DNA of 22,549 nucleotides from Tangfeifania sp. GTDB lineage: Bacteria; Bacteroidota; Bacteroidia; Bacteroidales; Prolixibacteraceae. Where the stretch lies: NCBI GenBank assembly GCA_018400515.1, contig JAGYMR010000016.1, forward strand, positions 1 to 22,549. Direction: 5' to 3'. This document shows positions 6,711 through 14,859 of this stretch, piece after piece (within the stretch, counting starts at the first letter, position 1; each line of letters begins with the position of its first letter). A program made the position numbers and the translations under genes. Below the pieces are notes generated by a model, which made no database searches, was not told the origin of the DNA, and saw only the letters and a program-made list of their open reading frames with translations.

Positions 6711-9700
6711 AAAAATTACTTGATTTTAAATGCTCGAAATTAACCTTGCTGCTTGTTCTGCTGCTTTCGGGACAACAGATCATGGCACAGGTTGCAGGAA
6801 CGGTCACATCCACCGACGGGGAACCGATCCCGGGTGTAACAATTGTTGAAAAGGGGACCAGCAACGGTACGGTAACCGATATTGACGGCAATTACCGGCT
6901 GGAACTGCAAACCCCGGAAGAGGCAGTTTTGGTTTTTACCTTCGTTGGTCTCCAAACCAGGGAAATACCGGTTGATGGCCGGTCCACGATTGATGTAACC
7001 CTCATGGAGGCCGTCACCGACCTGGATGAAGTGGTCGTGGTGGGGTACGGACAGCAAAAGAAAGCCTCCGTGGTCGGGTCGATATCCACGGCCGACTCGG
7101 AAGAGCTGGTGAAAGCACCGGTGGGAAGTGTTACTTCGGCCATGGTCGGCCGCCTGACCGGACTTACCACCATGCAGCGTTCCGGACAACCCGGCGGGGA
7201 TTCGCCAACCCTCCGCATTCGCGGGATAAGCACCCTTAACAACTCTGAACCGCTGGTAATCGTGGACGGCGTCGAACGCTCATCCGGAGGATTTGCCGTG
7301 GCCGATCCAAGCGCACCTGACCTGAATTTCTCCGGTTACTTTAGTGGTTTTGAACAACTTAACCCCAACGACATCGAATCGGTGTCGATCCTGAAAGATG
7401 CTTCAGCTACCGCCGTTTACGGAGTGAAAGGAGCCAACGGGGTGATCATTATCACCACTAAAAAAGGGGTGGAAGGCAAACCGGTGATCAAATACTCGGG
7501 AAGTTACGGCATCTCCATGCCCATCCGCCTGCGGGAAAATCTGGGATCCTACCAATACGGGATCTATGCCAATGAAGGAAATTACAACGACGGACAGGGT
7601 TCGTACATGCCGTTTGAAGAGTTGAATAAATACCGCTACAACTATAATAACCTGCTCTATCCAAGTGCCGACTTTAATGAGATCATGCTTGAGGATTTTT
7701 CACCCAAACAAAACCACAACATGAGCATCCGCGGAGGTACCGAAAAAGTGAAGTACTTCTCTTCTGTCGGTTATTACGATGAGGATGGGATCATCAAACA
7801 ATACAGCGCCTACGGGTTTGACCCCAACAACCACTACAACCGCTTAAACCTGCGCGCCAACCTCGATTTCCAGTTTACCGAACGCTTTTCGGCAAGCATC
7901 AATATCGACAGCCGCTTCGAAAAAAGAACCGGCTCCAACGCCCCCCATGATGCCAGTTTCTGGTGGAAGATGTATCAGGCGCACCCCTGGGTTTCTCCCG
8001 GATTTGACGAGCAGGACCGGTTCATCCTGGCCTACGATGAAAAAGAGAAACCCATTTTCCAGTGGATCATCCAGGGAGGAATGTACGAAAGACAGCAAAC
8101 CACCGCTAACACCGTCTTTTCTGCCAAGCATGAACTCGACTTCCTTACCAAAGGGTTATCGGTCCAGGGAAAGTTCTCCTTCGACAGTTTTGTGGACACC
8201 TGGCACAGAAGAAGCAGGTCGGTAGCCACTTACTCCCCAATCGAGGTGAACGGAGAGATCTACCTGAAGAAAAACGGGGAAGACGGCCAGCTGAATTACA
8301 TTCCCCAAACGGCCAGCAAACGCAAAAAGGAGTATTATGAATTGTCATTCAACTACTCCCGGAATTTCGGCGACCATGCGGTCACCGGTCTGGCACTCTA
8401 CAACCAGGAAAAAAGATACTTTTTTGAGGTGCAGTTCCCCGATGTACCCCGGGCTTACCTCGGATTTGTGGGACGTGCCACTTACAGTTATAAAAGTAAA
8501 TACTTTGCCGAATTTAACTTCGGGCTGAACGGTTCGGAGAACTTCCCCGAAGGGAAACGGTTCGGAAAATTCCCCGCCTTCTCTGCCGGATGGCTGGCCA
8601 GCGACGAAAACTTCATGGAAGGCCTTGATGCCATCAGCTACCTGAAATTCAGGGGATCCATCGGTTCGGTCGGAAGTGACCGCACAGGGAGTTCACGCTT
8701 CCTTTACATCGAGGGCCCTTTTGTGCCCTACCCGGCCAATTACGATGCCATTTTTGGGGAGCCCACCACAGGGACCACTTCCACCCGGGGCCTCCAGGAA
8801 GGAACAGCCGCCAATAACGATGTAACCTGGGAAACCGCCATCAAATCAAACATCGGATTCGATGCCCAGCTGTTTGACAACCGGTTGAACGTTGTCCTGG
8901 ACTTTTTCCATGAAAAAAGGGACAACATCCTTACAACCATGCAGACATTGCCCTGGCTTACGTTTCCGCAAATGGGATTTGGCGGCACCAACTTTTCTAC
9001 CGGCGATTACGCCACCCGCGTGAACTATGCCGAAGTGGAAAACAAGGGATACGAAGTGGAACTGCGATGGAACGGATCGATCGGAAACGATTTTCAGTAC
9101 TTCGCCAAAGGGAGCTACTCCTACAGCATCAACAAGGCGCTGAAACTCTCCGAAGCAAAACTGGAATATCCCTGGATGTACAGCCAGGGGCTGCCTTTGG
9201 GGGAAACACGCGGACTGATCGCCGAAGGTTACTGGGATAGTTTCGCAGAAATTAACGATCCCGCGAACCCTTATAATACCTTTGAGCCCAATCCCATTCC
9301 AGGCGATATCAAATATAAAGACATCAACGGCGATATGAAGATCGACCGGTATGATGTGGTGCCCCTCGGAAATGGAAATACCCCACGGACTACCTATACC
9401 GGTTCGTTCGGACTCAGTTACAAAGGTTTTGACCTGTCCGCCCTGTTCCAGGGAGCTACCGATGTCATTTTTCATCCCTCCAATGAAGCCCAGATCCAGA
9501 TGCATGAAGGATGGGGCGGATTTGACTGGATCGCGGAACGGTGGACCCCGCAAACGCGGGACGGTTATTATCCGGTCCTCCACAGCATGGACAAAAAGAG
9601 TCCCTCTGCCAGCAATTTCCAGCGCTCCAGCTACTGGGCCTACGACGCCACCTATGTCCGGTTAAAAAACGTGGAACTGAGCTACACATTCCCCGAAATG

Positions 9701-9874
9701 ATCACCAACCGGCTTAAACTTTCCAATCTGCGGGTTTTTATAACAGGCCAGAACTTGTTGACATACACTCCGACCCATGAGATGGAACGGTATGATCCTG
9801 AAATGATCCAGGGACGTCAGATATTCCACCCCATCATGCAGATTTACAACATGGGGGTTGCAGTAACTTTCTAG
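6707..9874 (+). CDS. SusC1: SusC/RagA-family TonB-dependent outer-membrane transporter
   Basis: 1055 residues. Signal peptide (1-28, ending IMAQ), carboxypeptidase-D-regulatory-like domain (about 29-105), then DEVVVVGYGQQKK and the plug domain with the typical LRIRG, PLVIVDGV and NDIESVSILKDASATAVYG motifs, followed by the 22-strand barrel and a terminal phenylalanine (VAVTF). Family members import oligosaccharides with TonB/ExbBD energy and pair with a SusD lid. The plug carries roughly 20 extra residues after DGVER (a stretch with GGFAVADPSAPDLNFSGYF) compared with SusC2. I chose the ATG at 6707, which gives a clean signal peptide; a GTG at 6665 would add 14 non-signal residues lying in the decayed duplicate. 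It precedes SusD1 by 25 bp and is probably controlled from the symmetric operator upstream. Confidence 0.96.
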   Translation: MKKLLDFKCSKLTLLLVLLLSGQQIMAQVAGTVTSTDGEPIPGVTIVEKGTSNGTVTDIDGNYRLELQTPEEAVLVFTFVGLQTREIPVDGRSTIDVTLMEAVTDLDEVVVVGYGQQKKASVVGSISTADSEELVKAPVGSVTSAMVGRLTGLTTMQRSGQPGGDSPTLRIRGISTLNNSEPLVIVDGVERSSGGFAVADPSAPDLNFSGYFSGFEQLNPNDIESVSILKDASATAVYGVKGANGVIIITTKKGVEGKPVIKYSGSYGISMPIRLRENLGSYQYGIYANEGNYNDGQGSYMPFEELNKYRYNYNNLLYPSADFNEIMLEDFSPKQNHNMSIRGGTEKVKYFSSVGYYDEDGIIKQYSAYGFDPNNHYNRLNLRANLDFQFTERFSASINIDSRFEKRTGSNAPHDASFWWKMYQAHPWVSPGFDEQDRFILAYDEKEKPIFQWIIQGGMYERQQTTANTVFSAKHELDFLTKGLSVQGKFSFDSFVDTWHRRSRSVATYSPIEVNGEIYLKKNGEDGQLNYIPQTASKRKKEYYELSFNYSRNFGDHAVTGLALYNQEKRYFFEVQFPDVPRAYLGFVGRATYSYKSKYFAEFNFGLNGSENFPEGKRFGKFPAFSAGWLASDENFMEGLDAISYLKFRGSIGSVGSDRTGSSRFLYIEGPFVPYPANYDAIFGEPTTGTTSTRGLQEGTAANNDVTWETAIKSNIGFDAQLFDNRLNVVLDFFHEKRDNILTTMQTLPWLTFPQMGFGGTNFSTGDYATRVNYAEVENKGYEVELRWNGSIGNDFQYFAKGSYSYSINKALKLSEAKLEYPWMYSQGLPLGETRGLIAEGYWDSFAEINDPANPYNTFEPNPIPGDIKYKDINGDMKIDRYDVVPLGNGNTPRTTYTGSFGLSYKGFDLSALFQGATDVIFHPSNEAQIQMHEGWGGFDWIAERWTPQTRDGYYPVLHSMDKKSPSASNFQRSSYWAYDATYVRLKNVELSYTFPEMITNRLKLSNLRVFITGQNLLTYTPTHEMERYDPEMIQGRQIFHPIMQIYNMGVAVTF

Positions 9875-9899
9875 AAACCTTTAATTAAAAGAAAATAAA

Positions 9900-11693
9900 A
9901 TGCGAAAAATAATCATAACATTACTGTTTACTGCACTGGTTCTTTCCTTTAATTCCTGCGAGGATTACCTGGAAAAACCGGATTCAGCAGGGCTCACCAA
10001 AGAGACGGTCTTCAGCACCATGGAAGATGCCGAACGCATCCTGGCAGCTGCCTATTCCACGCCCCCCTGGGGTTTCCCAACCCTTCAGGCGGGTGCATGG
10101 AACTACGGCATTCTGAACTATTTCAGCTCACTGGCTTCGCTGGGAGACGAAGCGGACAATGCCTGGAAGCCATCATTTCATAACCCACGGTACAATGAAG
10201 GACTGCTGACAGCCAATGAGATCTATCCTTTCCGGGAATCGAAATGGATGTTTGAATTTCAGGCCATCCGCAGTTGCTACCTTTTCCTCGAAAATGTGGA
10301 CCAGGTAAAAGAACCGCGTCCGCCGCAGAGCTACATCGATATGCGAAAAGCCGAAGCAAGGGCTTTTATTGCACAGAAATATTACAAACTGTTTATCCGT
10401 TACGGAGGCTTGCCCTGGGTTCCGGGGTATGTCGAACTCGGAGAAGAGGTGGATTATACCCGGATGTCCGTCGGAGAAACGGCCGACAGCATTGTGGCCC
10501 TGCTCGACAAGGCCATCCCGGACCTTCCGGTACGGCATGAACCGGGTGGTTTCGGTAGGGTCAACAAAATTGCGGCCATGGCCATCAAGGCCAAAACACT
10601 GCTTTGGTCCGCCAGTCCGTTGTTCAATCCGGAAGACAATGCATCTTATTATCCCTCTTTTGGAGAACAGAGCTACATTAAACATGAGAGCTATGACCGG
10701 AACCGCTGGAAAGTTGCGGCCGATGCAGCAAAAGCGTGTATTGATGCTGCCCATAGTGCGGGGTATGCCCTGGTAAACACGGGAAACCCGCGGCAGGACT
10801 ACCGGAATGCAGTGACAGCCTTCCCGGCAGTGGAAGCTTCAGGAGGAACCCCAACAGCTACCAACAATACAGAGATCATCTGGGGCACCCGCCTGTATGA
10901 ATCTTACTGGATGGGACAGGGATCGCAGCGCGTCAAGCCTTACAGTAAAAACAACTTTAAAGGAGGCGTTCCCTATGTCATCCCGCTGCAGAACCTGGTC
11001 GACCTGTTTGAGATGAAAGACGGTTCAGAACAACCTGCCGACCTGTATGACAGTTCCAATCCCTATGAAAACCTGGATGCCCGCTTTCATGAAAGCATAC
11101 TCTACCATAATAAACCGTTGGGCCCCTACACCATGGATATGACCCCGGGCGGGGATAACAATCCGGGTGGCGGCCAGTTTTTTACCGGCTACTACATGCA
11201 TAAATTCTTTCACGAAGACCGGCTGACCGATCAGATTGGAGGAAATCCCGACAGCTTCTGGCCCTATATCCGGTTATCAGAGATCTACCTGATCTATGCC
11301 GAAGCTCTTAATGAGTACGATTTTGGTGCCAACAGAGCCGAAATTCTCCAATACCTCAATGCGGTACGGGAACGTGCCGGCCAGCCCAGGGTGCAAAACA
11401 CCCCCCAGTATGTCGACAATCAGGCACACCTGCGGGAACGCATCATTAACGAAAGGGCAGTGGAACTGGCCTTTGAGGAAAAACGCTACCTGGACCTGAA
11501 ACGATGGAAAAGAGGATTTGAAAACATTGGCGGAACCATGTATGCCATCTCCGTGGAAGGAACAGCCGATAATCCGACCTTCCGGAAAGTGGTGTTTGAA
11601 GAACGGGTGTTTACCAAAAAATGGCATCTCTATCCCATTCCAACCAATGATATTCAAAAATCTCCTGGTTTGATCCAGAATCCCGGGTGGTAA
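9900..11693 (+). CDS. SusD1: RagB/SusD-family surface glycan-binding lipoprotein
   Basis: 597 residues. The lipoprotein signal ends at Cys20 (LSFNSC), followed by acidic residues (EDYLE) of the kind that direct Bacteroidota lipoproteins to the outer surface. SusD hallmarks include the helical TPR-like core (EARAFIAQKYYKLFIRYGGLPWV, seen here in part), IRLSEIYLIYAEALNEY, INERAVELAFEEKRYLDLKRW, and the usual ending with NPGW. SusD proteins sit as a hinged lid over SusC and bind glycan. It follows SusC1 by 25 bp without a terminator, so the two are one operon. Its partner is SusC1 by position. Ligand specificity cannot be inferred. Confidence 0.96.
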   Translation: MRKIIITLLFTALVLSFNSCEDYLEKPDSAGLTKETVFSTMEDAERILAAAYSTPPWGFPTLQAGAWNYGILNYFSSLASLGDEADNAWKPSFHNPRYNEGLLTANEIYPFRESKWMFEFQAIRSCYLFLENVDQVKEPRPPQSYIDMRKAEARAFIAQKYYKLFIRYGGLPWVPGYVELGEEVDYTRMSVGETADSIVALLDKAIPDLPVRHEPGGFGRVNKIAAMAIKAKTLLWSASPLFNPEDNASYYPSFGEQSYIKHESYDRNRWKVAADAAKACIDAAHSAGYALVNTGNPRQDYRNAVTAFPAVEASGGTPTATNNTEIIWGTRLYESYWMGQGSQRVKPYSKNNFKGGVPYVIPLQNLVDLFEMKDGSEQPADLYDSSNPYENLDARFHESILYHNKPLGPYTMDMTPGGDNNPGGGQFFTGYYMHKFFHEDRLTDQIGGNPDSFWPYIRLSEIYLIYAEALNEYDFGANRAEILQYLNAVRERAGQPRVQNTPQYVDNQAHLRERIINERAVELAFEEKRYLDLKRWKRGFENIGGTMYAISVEGTADNPTFRKVVFEERVFTKKWHLYPIPTNDIQKSPGLIQNPGW

Positions 11694-11714
11694 AAATATT
11701 AATGAATGATACAG

Positions 11715-11775
11715 ATGAAACGAGCATGGGTAAGATTATCAAAATATAGAACAATTTTAATCCTGCGGGTTTCAT
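11715..11775 (+). repeat. MKR/hairpin repeat, copy 1
   Basis: Begins ATGAAACGAGCATG and ends TGCGGGTTTCAT. The terminal ATGAAAC and GTTTCAT are perfect inverted repeats and the inner GCA pairs with TGC, flanking a GA/GG mismatch. Read as an ORF it gives MKRAWVRLSKYRTILILRVS, stopping at 11777. Copies 1 and 2 lie in tandem in the 206-bp gap between SusD1 and SusC2. Confidence 0.7.
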
Positions 11776-11809
11776 GAGTCATCGCTGAAAAAATTTAAAT
11801 TATTAACGA

Positions 11810-11875
11810 ATGAAACGAGCATGTTTAGTCAAAACACAAAAAACAATGATTAAAATGCGAGTTACATATGATACC
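11810..11875 (+). repeat. MKR/hairpin repeat, copy 2, directly before SusC2
   Basis: Begins ATGAAACGAGCATG and ends TGCGAGTTACATATGATACC, 24 bases before the SusC2 ATG. The stem is ATGAAAC with GTTACAT (one A/A mismatch), then opposed GA/GA, then GCAT with ATGC. The loop (CACAAAAAACAATGATTAAA) resembles those of copies 6 and 7. The ORF runs 23 codons from MKRACLVK and stops at 11881. No clear TAnnTTTG promoter lies between SusD1 and SusC2, so read-through from SusD1 is possible. Confidence 0.75.
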
Positions 11876-11899
11876 GTATAAATTAACAATTTTAATCAT

Positions 11900-14749
11900 A
11901 TGAAAAAAACGATCATACATAAATCGAAATGGTATTCCCTCTTATTCCTTGCACTCCTGGTATGCAATGTACATGCCCGTGCACAGGAAAGCGACACTGC
12001 GGAAGGCAGCCGTGCGGATACCACCGCGGTGGGGGAAACCGGGAAAATGATTGATGTCGCTTACGGGGAACAGTCCTATAACAGCATTGCCTCGTCGATC
12101 AGCACCATCACTTCAGAGGAAATCACCAAAAATACCGTGGGGACGGTGGGAGAAAGCCTCTTCGGACGCCTTCCCGGCCTTACGGTCATCCAGGGATCCG
12201 GAGAGCCGGGCGCTGTTCCTTCCATCCTTATCCGGGGAAGAAATACCTACGGCAACAATACGCCACTGGTCATTGTGGATGGATTCCGGACCAATTACAA
12301 CCAGTTATCGCTCTACGAGATCGAATCTGTCTCGGTTCTTAAAGATGCCGCTGCTGTGGCACTCTACGGCCAGGAAGGGGCCAACGGGGTTCTGCTTGTC
12401 ACCACCAAACGAGGTAAAACCGGCAAAACACAAATCGATGTGAACTTCAACACCGGCTGGCAGTCACCAAACCAGGTGCCCCAGCTGCTGAATGCCCGGC
12501 AATATGCCAACCTCTATAACGAGGCGCTTGCCAATGACGGGCTGCCCCAAAAGTATTCCGCATCGGATATAGAAAAATACGGGCAGGGAGGAGCCGCTCA
12601 GTATACCCATCCCGACAATGACTTCTACGATCAACTGTTACAAGAGTCAACCCCGATCATGGTGGGGGGCGTGAACATCCACGGGGGATCGGAGAAGGTA
12701 AAATATTTTGTCTCGCTCGGCTACCTGCACAACGGGGGTATTTTTAAATATACCGAGCTGAGTGATTCCTACTCCACCCAGTTGAAACAATCGCGTTACA
12801 ACCTGCGAAGCAACCTCGATATCGTCGTTACCGACCAATTGTCGGCCAAAATTGATATCAGCGGAAGCTTTGACCAGCAGAATTTTCCGGGCAAAACGCC
12901 CTCCTATGAAATCTTTACCCCCATGTATTCCACCCCGCCCCAGGAGTATGCCATGATCAACCCGAACGGCACACCGGGTGGTTCCGCCCAGTATACCAAT
13001 AACCCGTACGGAAGGATCGCCCTCCTGGGATACAAATCATTTACCGACAGGGATGTTAAATCTTCCGTTTTCCTGACCTACACCTTCGACAATGCACTCA
13101 AAGGTTTGAAAGTCAGCGCAGGAGGTGAAGTAAGCAACTGGATGCGAGCGTGGGACAACAAGGAAAAAAACCAGTTCGCCGTTTATGCCATCGATTCCTA
13201 CGTCAATGACTCCACGGTGACCTATACCCAGTACCGCGACGACGAAGACCTGCAGTGGGTGACCAATGCCTTAAGCGACCAGCGGCTGAATTTTGAAGCC
13301 AATGCCACCTACGACCGGCAGTTTGACAAGCATGTAATCCATTCCATGCTTATGTTCCATGCCGATCAGTTCATCGCCCACACCAACCATTATGAATACA
13401 AAAATGCAGGGCTGGGCCTGCGGGTGCACTATGGCTACGACAAAAAATACTTTGCCGAACTCACTTCGGGGTATTACGGCCAGGAGCAATACATGGAAGG
13501 GAAACGCTTCGGCCTCTTTCCTGCAGGAGCACTGGCCTGGGTTGCCTCGAACGAGGATTTCCTGAAGGATAACAACACGGTGAATTTCCTGAAACTGCGT
13601 GCTTCCTACGGAATGGCCGGCGGTGCCATGGCTTTTACGGGAACAAGTGTACATGACCGCATCTTTTTTAATCAATACTATTCCGGTGCGCCCGGATCAA
13701 GATTCGGTGAAAACAGCCAGGTAGGTTATGCCGGCAGGCAGGAAGGCAGAAAAGCCAATCCGGACATTACCTGGGATAAATCCTATAAAACCGACCTGGC
13801 CATTGAAACCCGGTTGTGGGATCACGTCGATTTCATGTTTAACTATTACCACGACAAGCGTACCGATATCCTCACCATTGACAATCAAATCCCGGCAGGG
13901 CTTGGGATCAACAACGGGCGGCAGGCTTACCTGAATTCCGGGGAAGTGATCAACCAGGGATATGAAACAACCCTCTCCTATTTTGGACAAACCAGCGATT
14001 TTGAATACGCCATCAACGGAGGCATCTGGTATAACAAAAGTGAAATCATCCGGAAACCCGATGCCACGGTCTACCAATACGAACACCGCAGTGCGCTCGG
14101 TAAACCGGTCGGCCAGATGTTCGGTTATGAAACGGCCGGATTCTTCGCTTCCGACGAGGAGGCGCTCAATCATCCGCTGACACAAACATTCGGTGATGTA
14201 GGCGCCGGGGATGTCATTTTTGTCAACCAGACCGGGGAAGACCAGGTCATTGACAACAACGACCAAATTGCGCTGGGGTATACCAGTGTGCCGGAATATA
14301 CTTACTCGCTGGGCATCGACCTGAAATACAAAAGCGTCTCTCTTTCCCTCTTCGGACAGGGGACACTGAACAGTTCAGTGATGCTCGGAGGATTCTACAT
14401 TCCGTTCAATACACAGGGCAATGCCCTCGATTATGCACTGGATCGCTGGACAACGGACAACAAAGAGAATGCCCGTTTTCCGCGGTTATCAACCGTTTCA
14501 AACAGCAATAATAACCAGCCCAGCGACATCTGGTTGTTCTCGAGGGATTATTTTAAACTCCGGAACGTGGAACTGGGCGTTGATTTGCCCCAAAAAATGA
14601 CGCAGAATGTGTTAAAAAGGGCACGTTTGTATGTGCGGGGAATGAACCTGCTTACCTTTGCCAAAGAAATTGATTTTGTGGACCCGGAAAGCATGCTTAA
14701 CTACCCGACCATGAAATCGTTCAGCATCGGGATCAGCACTTCATTTTAA
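11900..14749 (+). CDS. SusC2: SusC/RagA-family TonB-dependent transporter without the N-terminal regulatory-like domain
   Basis: 949 residues. After the signal peptide (to about ARAQ, residue 29) only some 20 residues separate cleavage from the plug, which starts near residue 50 with DVAYGEQSYNSIASSISTIT. The carboxypeptidase-D-like domain present in SusC1 is absent. Plug motifs (ILIRGRNTYG, PLVIVDGF, YEIESVSVLKDAAAVALYG) and barrel are complete, ending in phenylalanine (ISTSF). It is 106 residues shorter than SusC1, explained by the missing domain and a shorter plug loop. It is paired with SusD2 and imports a glycan by TonB energy. Sequence divergence from SusC1 suggests a different ligand or a different stage of the same glycan, not a recent duplication. 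Confidence 0.95.
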   Translation: MKKTIIHKSKWYSLLFLALLVCNVHARAQESDTAEGSRADTTAVGETGKMIDVAYGEQSYNSIASSISTITSEEITKNTVGTVGESLFGRLPGLTVIQGSGEPGAVPSILIRGRNTYGNNTPLVIVDGFRTNYNQLSLYEIESVSVLKDAAAVALYGQEGANGVLLVTTKRGKTGKTQIDVNFNTGWQSPNQVPQLLNARQYANLYNEALANDGLPQKYSASDIEKYGQGGAAQYTHPDNDFYDQLLQESTPIMVGGVNIHGGSEKVKYFVSLGYLHNGGIFKYTELSDSYSTQLKQSRYNLRSNLDIVVTDQLSAKIDISGSFDQQNFPGKTPSYEIFTPMYSTPPQEYAMINPNGTPGGSAQYTNNPYGRIALLGYKSFTDRDVKSSVFLTYTFDNALKGLKVSAGGEVSNWMRAWDNKEKNQFAVYAIDSYVNDSTVTYTQYRDDEDLQWVTNALSDQRLNFEANATYDRQFDKHVIHSMLMFHADQFIAHTNHYEYKNAGLGLRVHYGYDKKYFAELTSGYYGQEQYMEGKRFGLFPAGALAWVASNEDFLKDNNTVNFLKLRASYGMAGGAMAFTGTSVHDRIFFNQYYSGAPGSRFGENSQVGYAGRQEGRKANPDITWDKSYKTDLAIETRLWDHVDFMFNYYHDKRTDILTIDNQIPAGLGINNGRQAYLNSGEVINQGYETTLSYFGQTSDFEYAINGGIWYNKSEIIRKPDATVYQYEHRSALGKPVGQMFGYETAGFFASDEEALNHPLTQTFGDVGAGDVIFVNQTGEDQVIDNNDQIALGYTSVPEYTYSLGIDLKYKSVSLSLFGQGTLNSSVMLGGFYIPFNTQGNALDYALDRWTTDNKENARFPRLSTVSNSNNNQPSDIWLFSRDYFKLRNVELGVDLPQKMTQNVLKRARLYVRGMNLLTFAKEIDFVDPESMLNYPTMKSFSIGISTSF

Positions 14750-14772
14750 TAAAAGGATAAAAAAAATTGATG

Positions 14773-14843
14773 ATGAAACAAACCTTGTTAAATAAAACAG
14801 ATCACACCCCCGGCTTTGATTGGGGCGGGTTTCATCGGATACT
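14773..14843 (+). repeat. MKR/hairpin repeat, copy 3, between SusC2 and SusD2
   Basis: Begins ATGAAACAAACC and ends GGCGGGTTTCATCGGATACT. The outer arms ATGAAAC (14773-14779) and GTTTCAT (14829-14835) pair perfectly, and span and trailing GATACT match the other copies; the inner arm is degenerate. The copy is in frame with SusD2 and gives MKQTLLNKTDHTPGF, so it can be read as an N-terminal extension of that gene. I annotate it as intergenic because the same element occurs in non-coding gaps elsewhere. Confidence 0.65.
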
Positions 14844-14859
14844 AAATAACAAATTAAAA

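Noticed and set aside
8846..9583. Minus-strand open frame of 245 codons
   Set aside because: It is antisense to the SusC1 barrel and is explained by codon bias.
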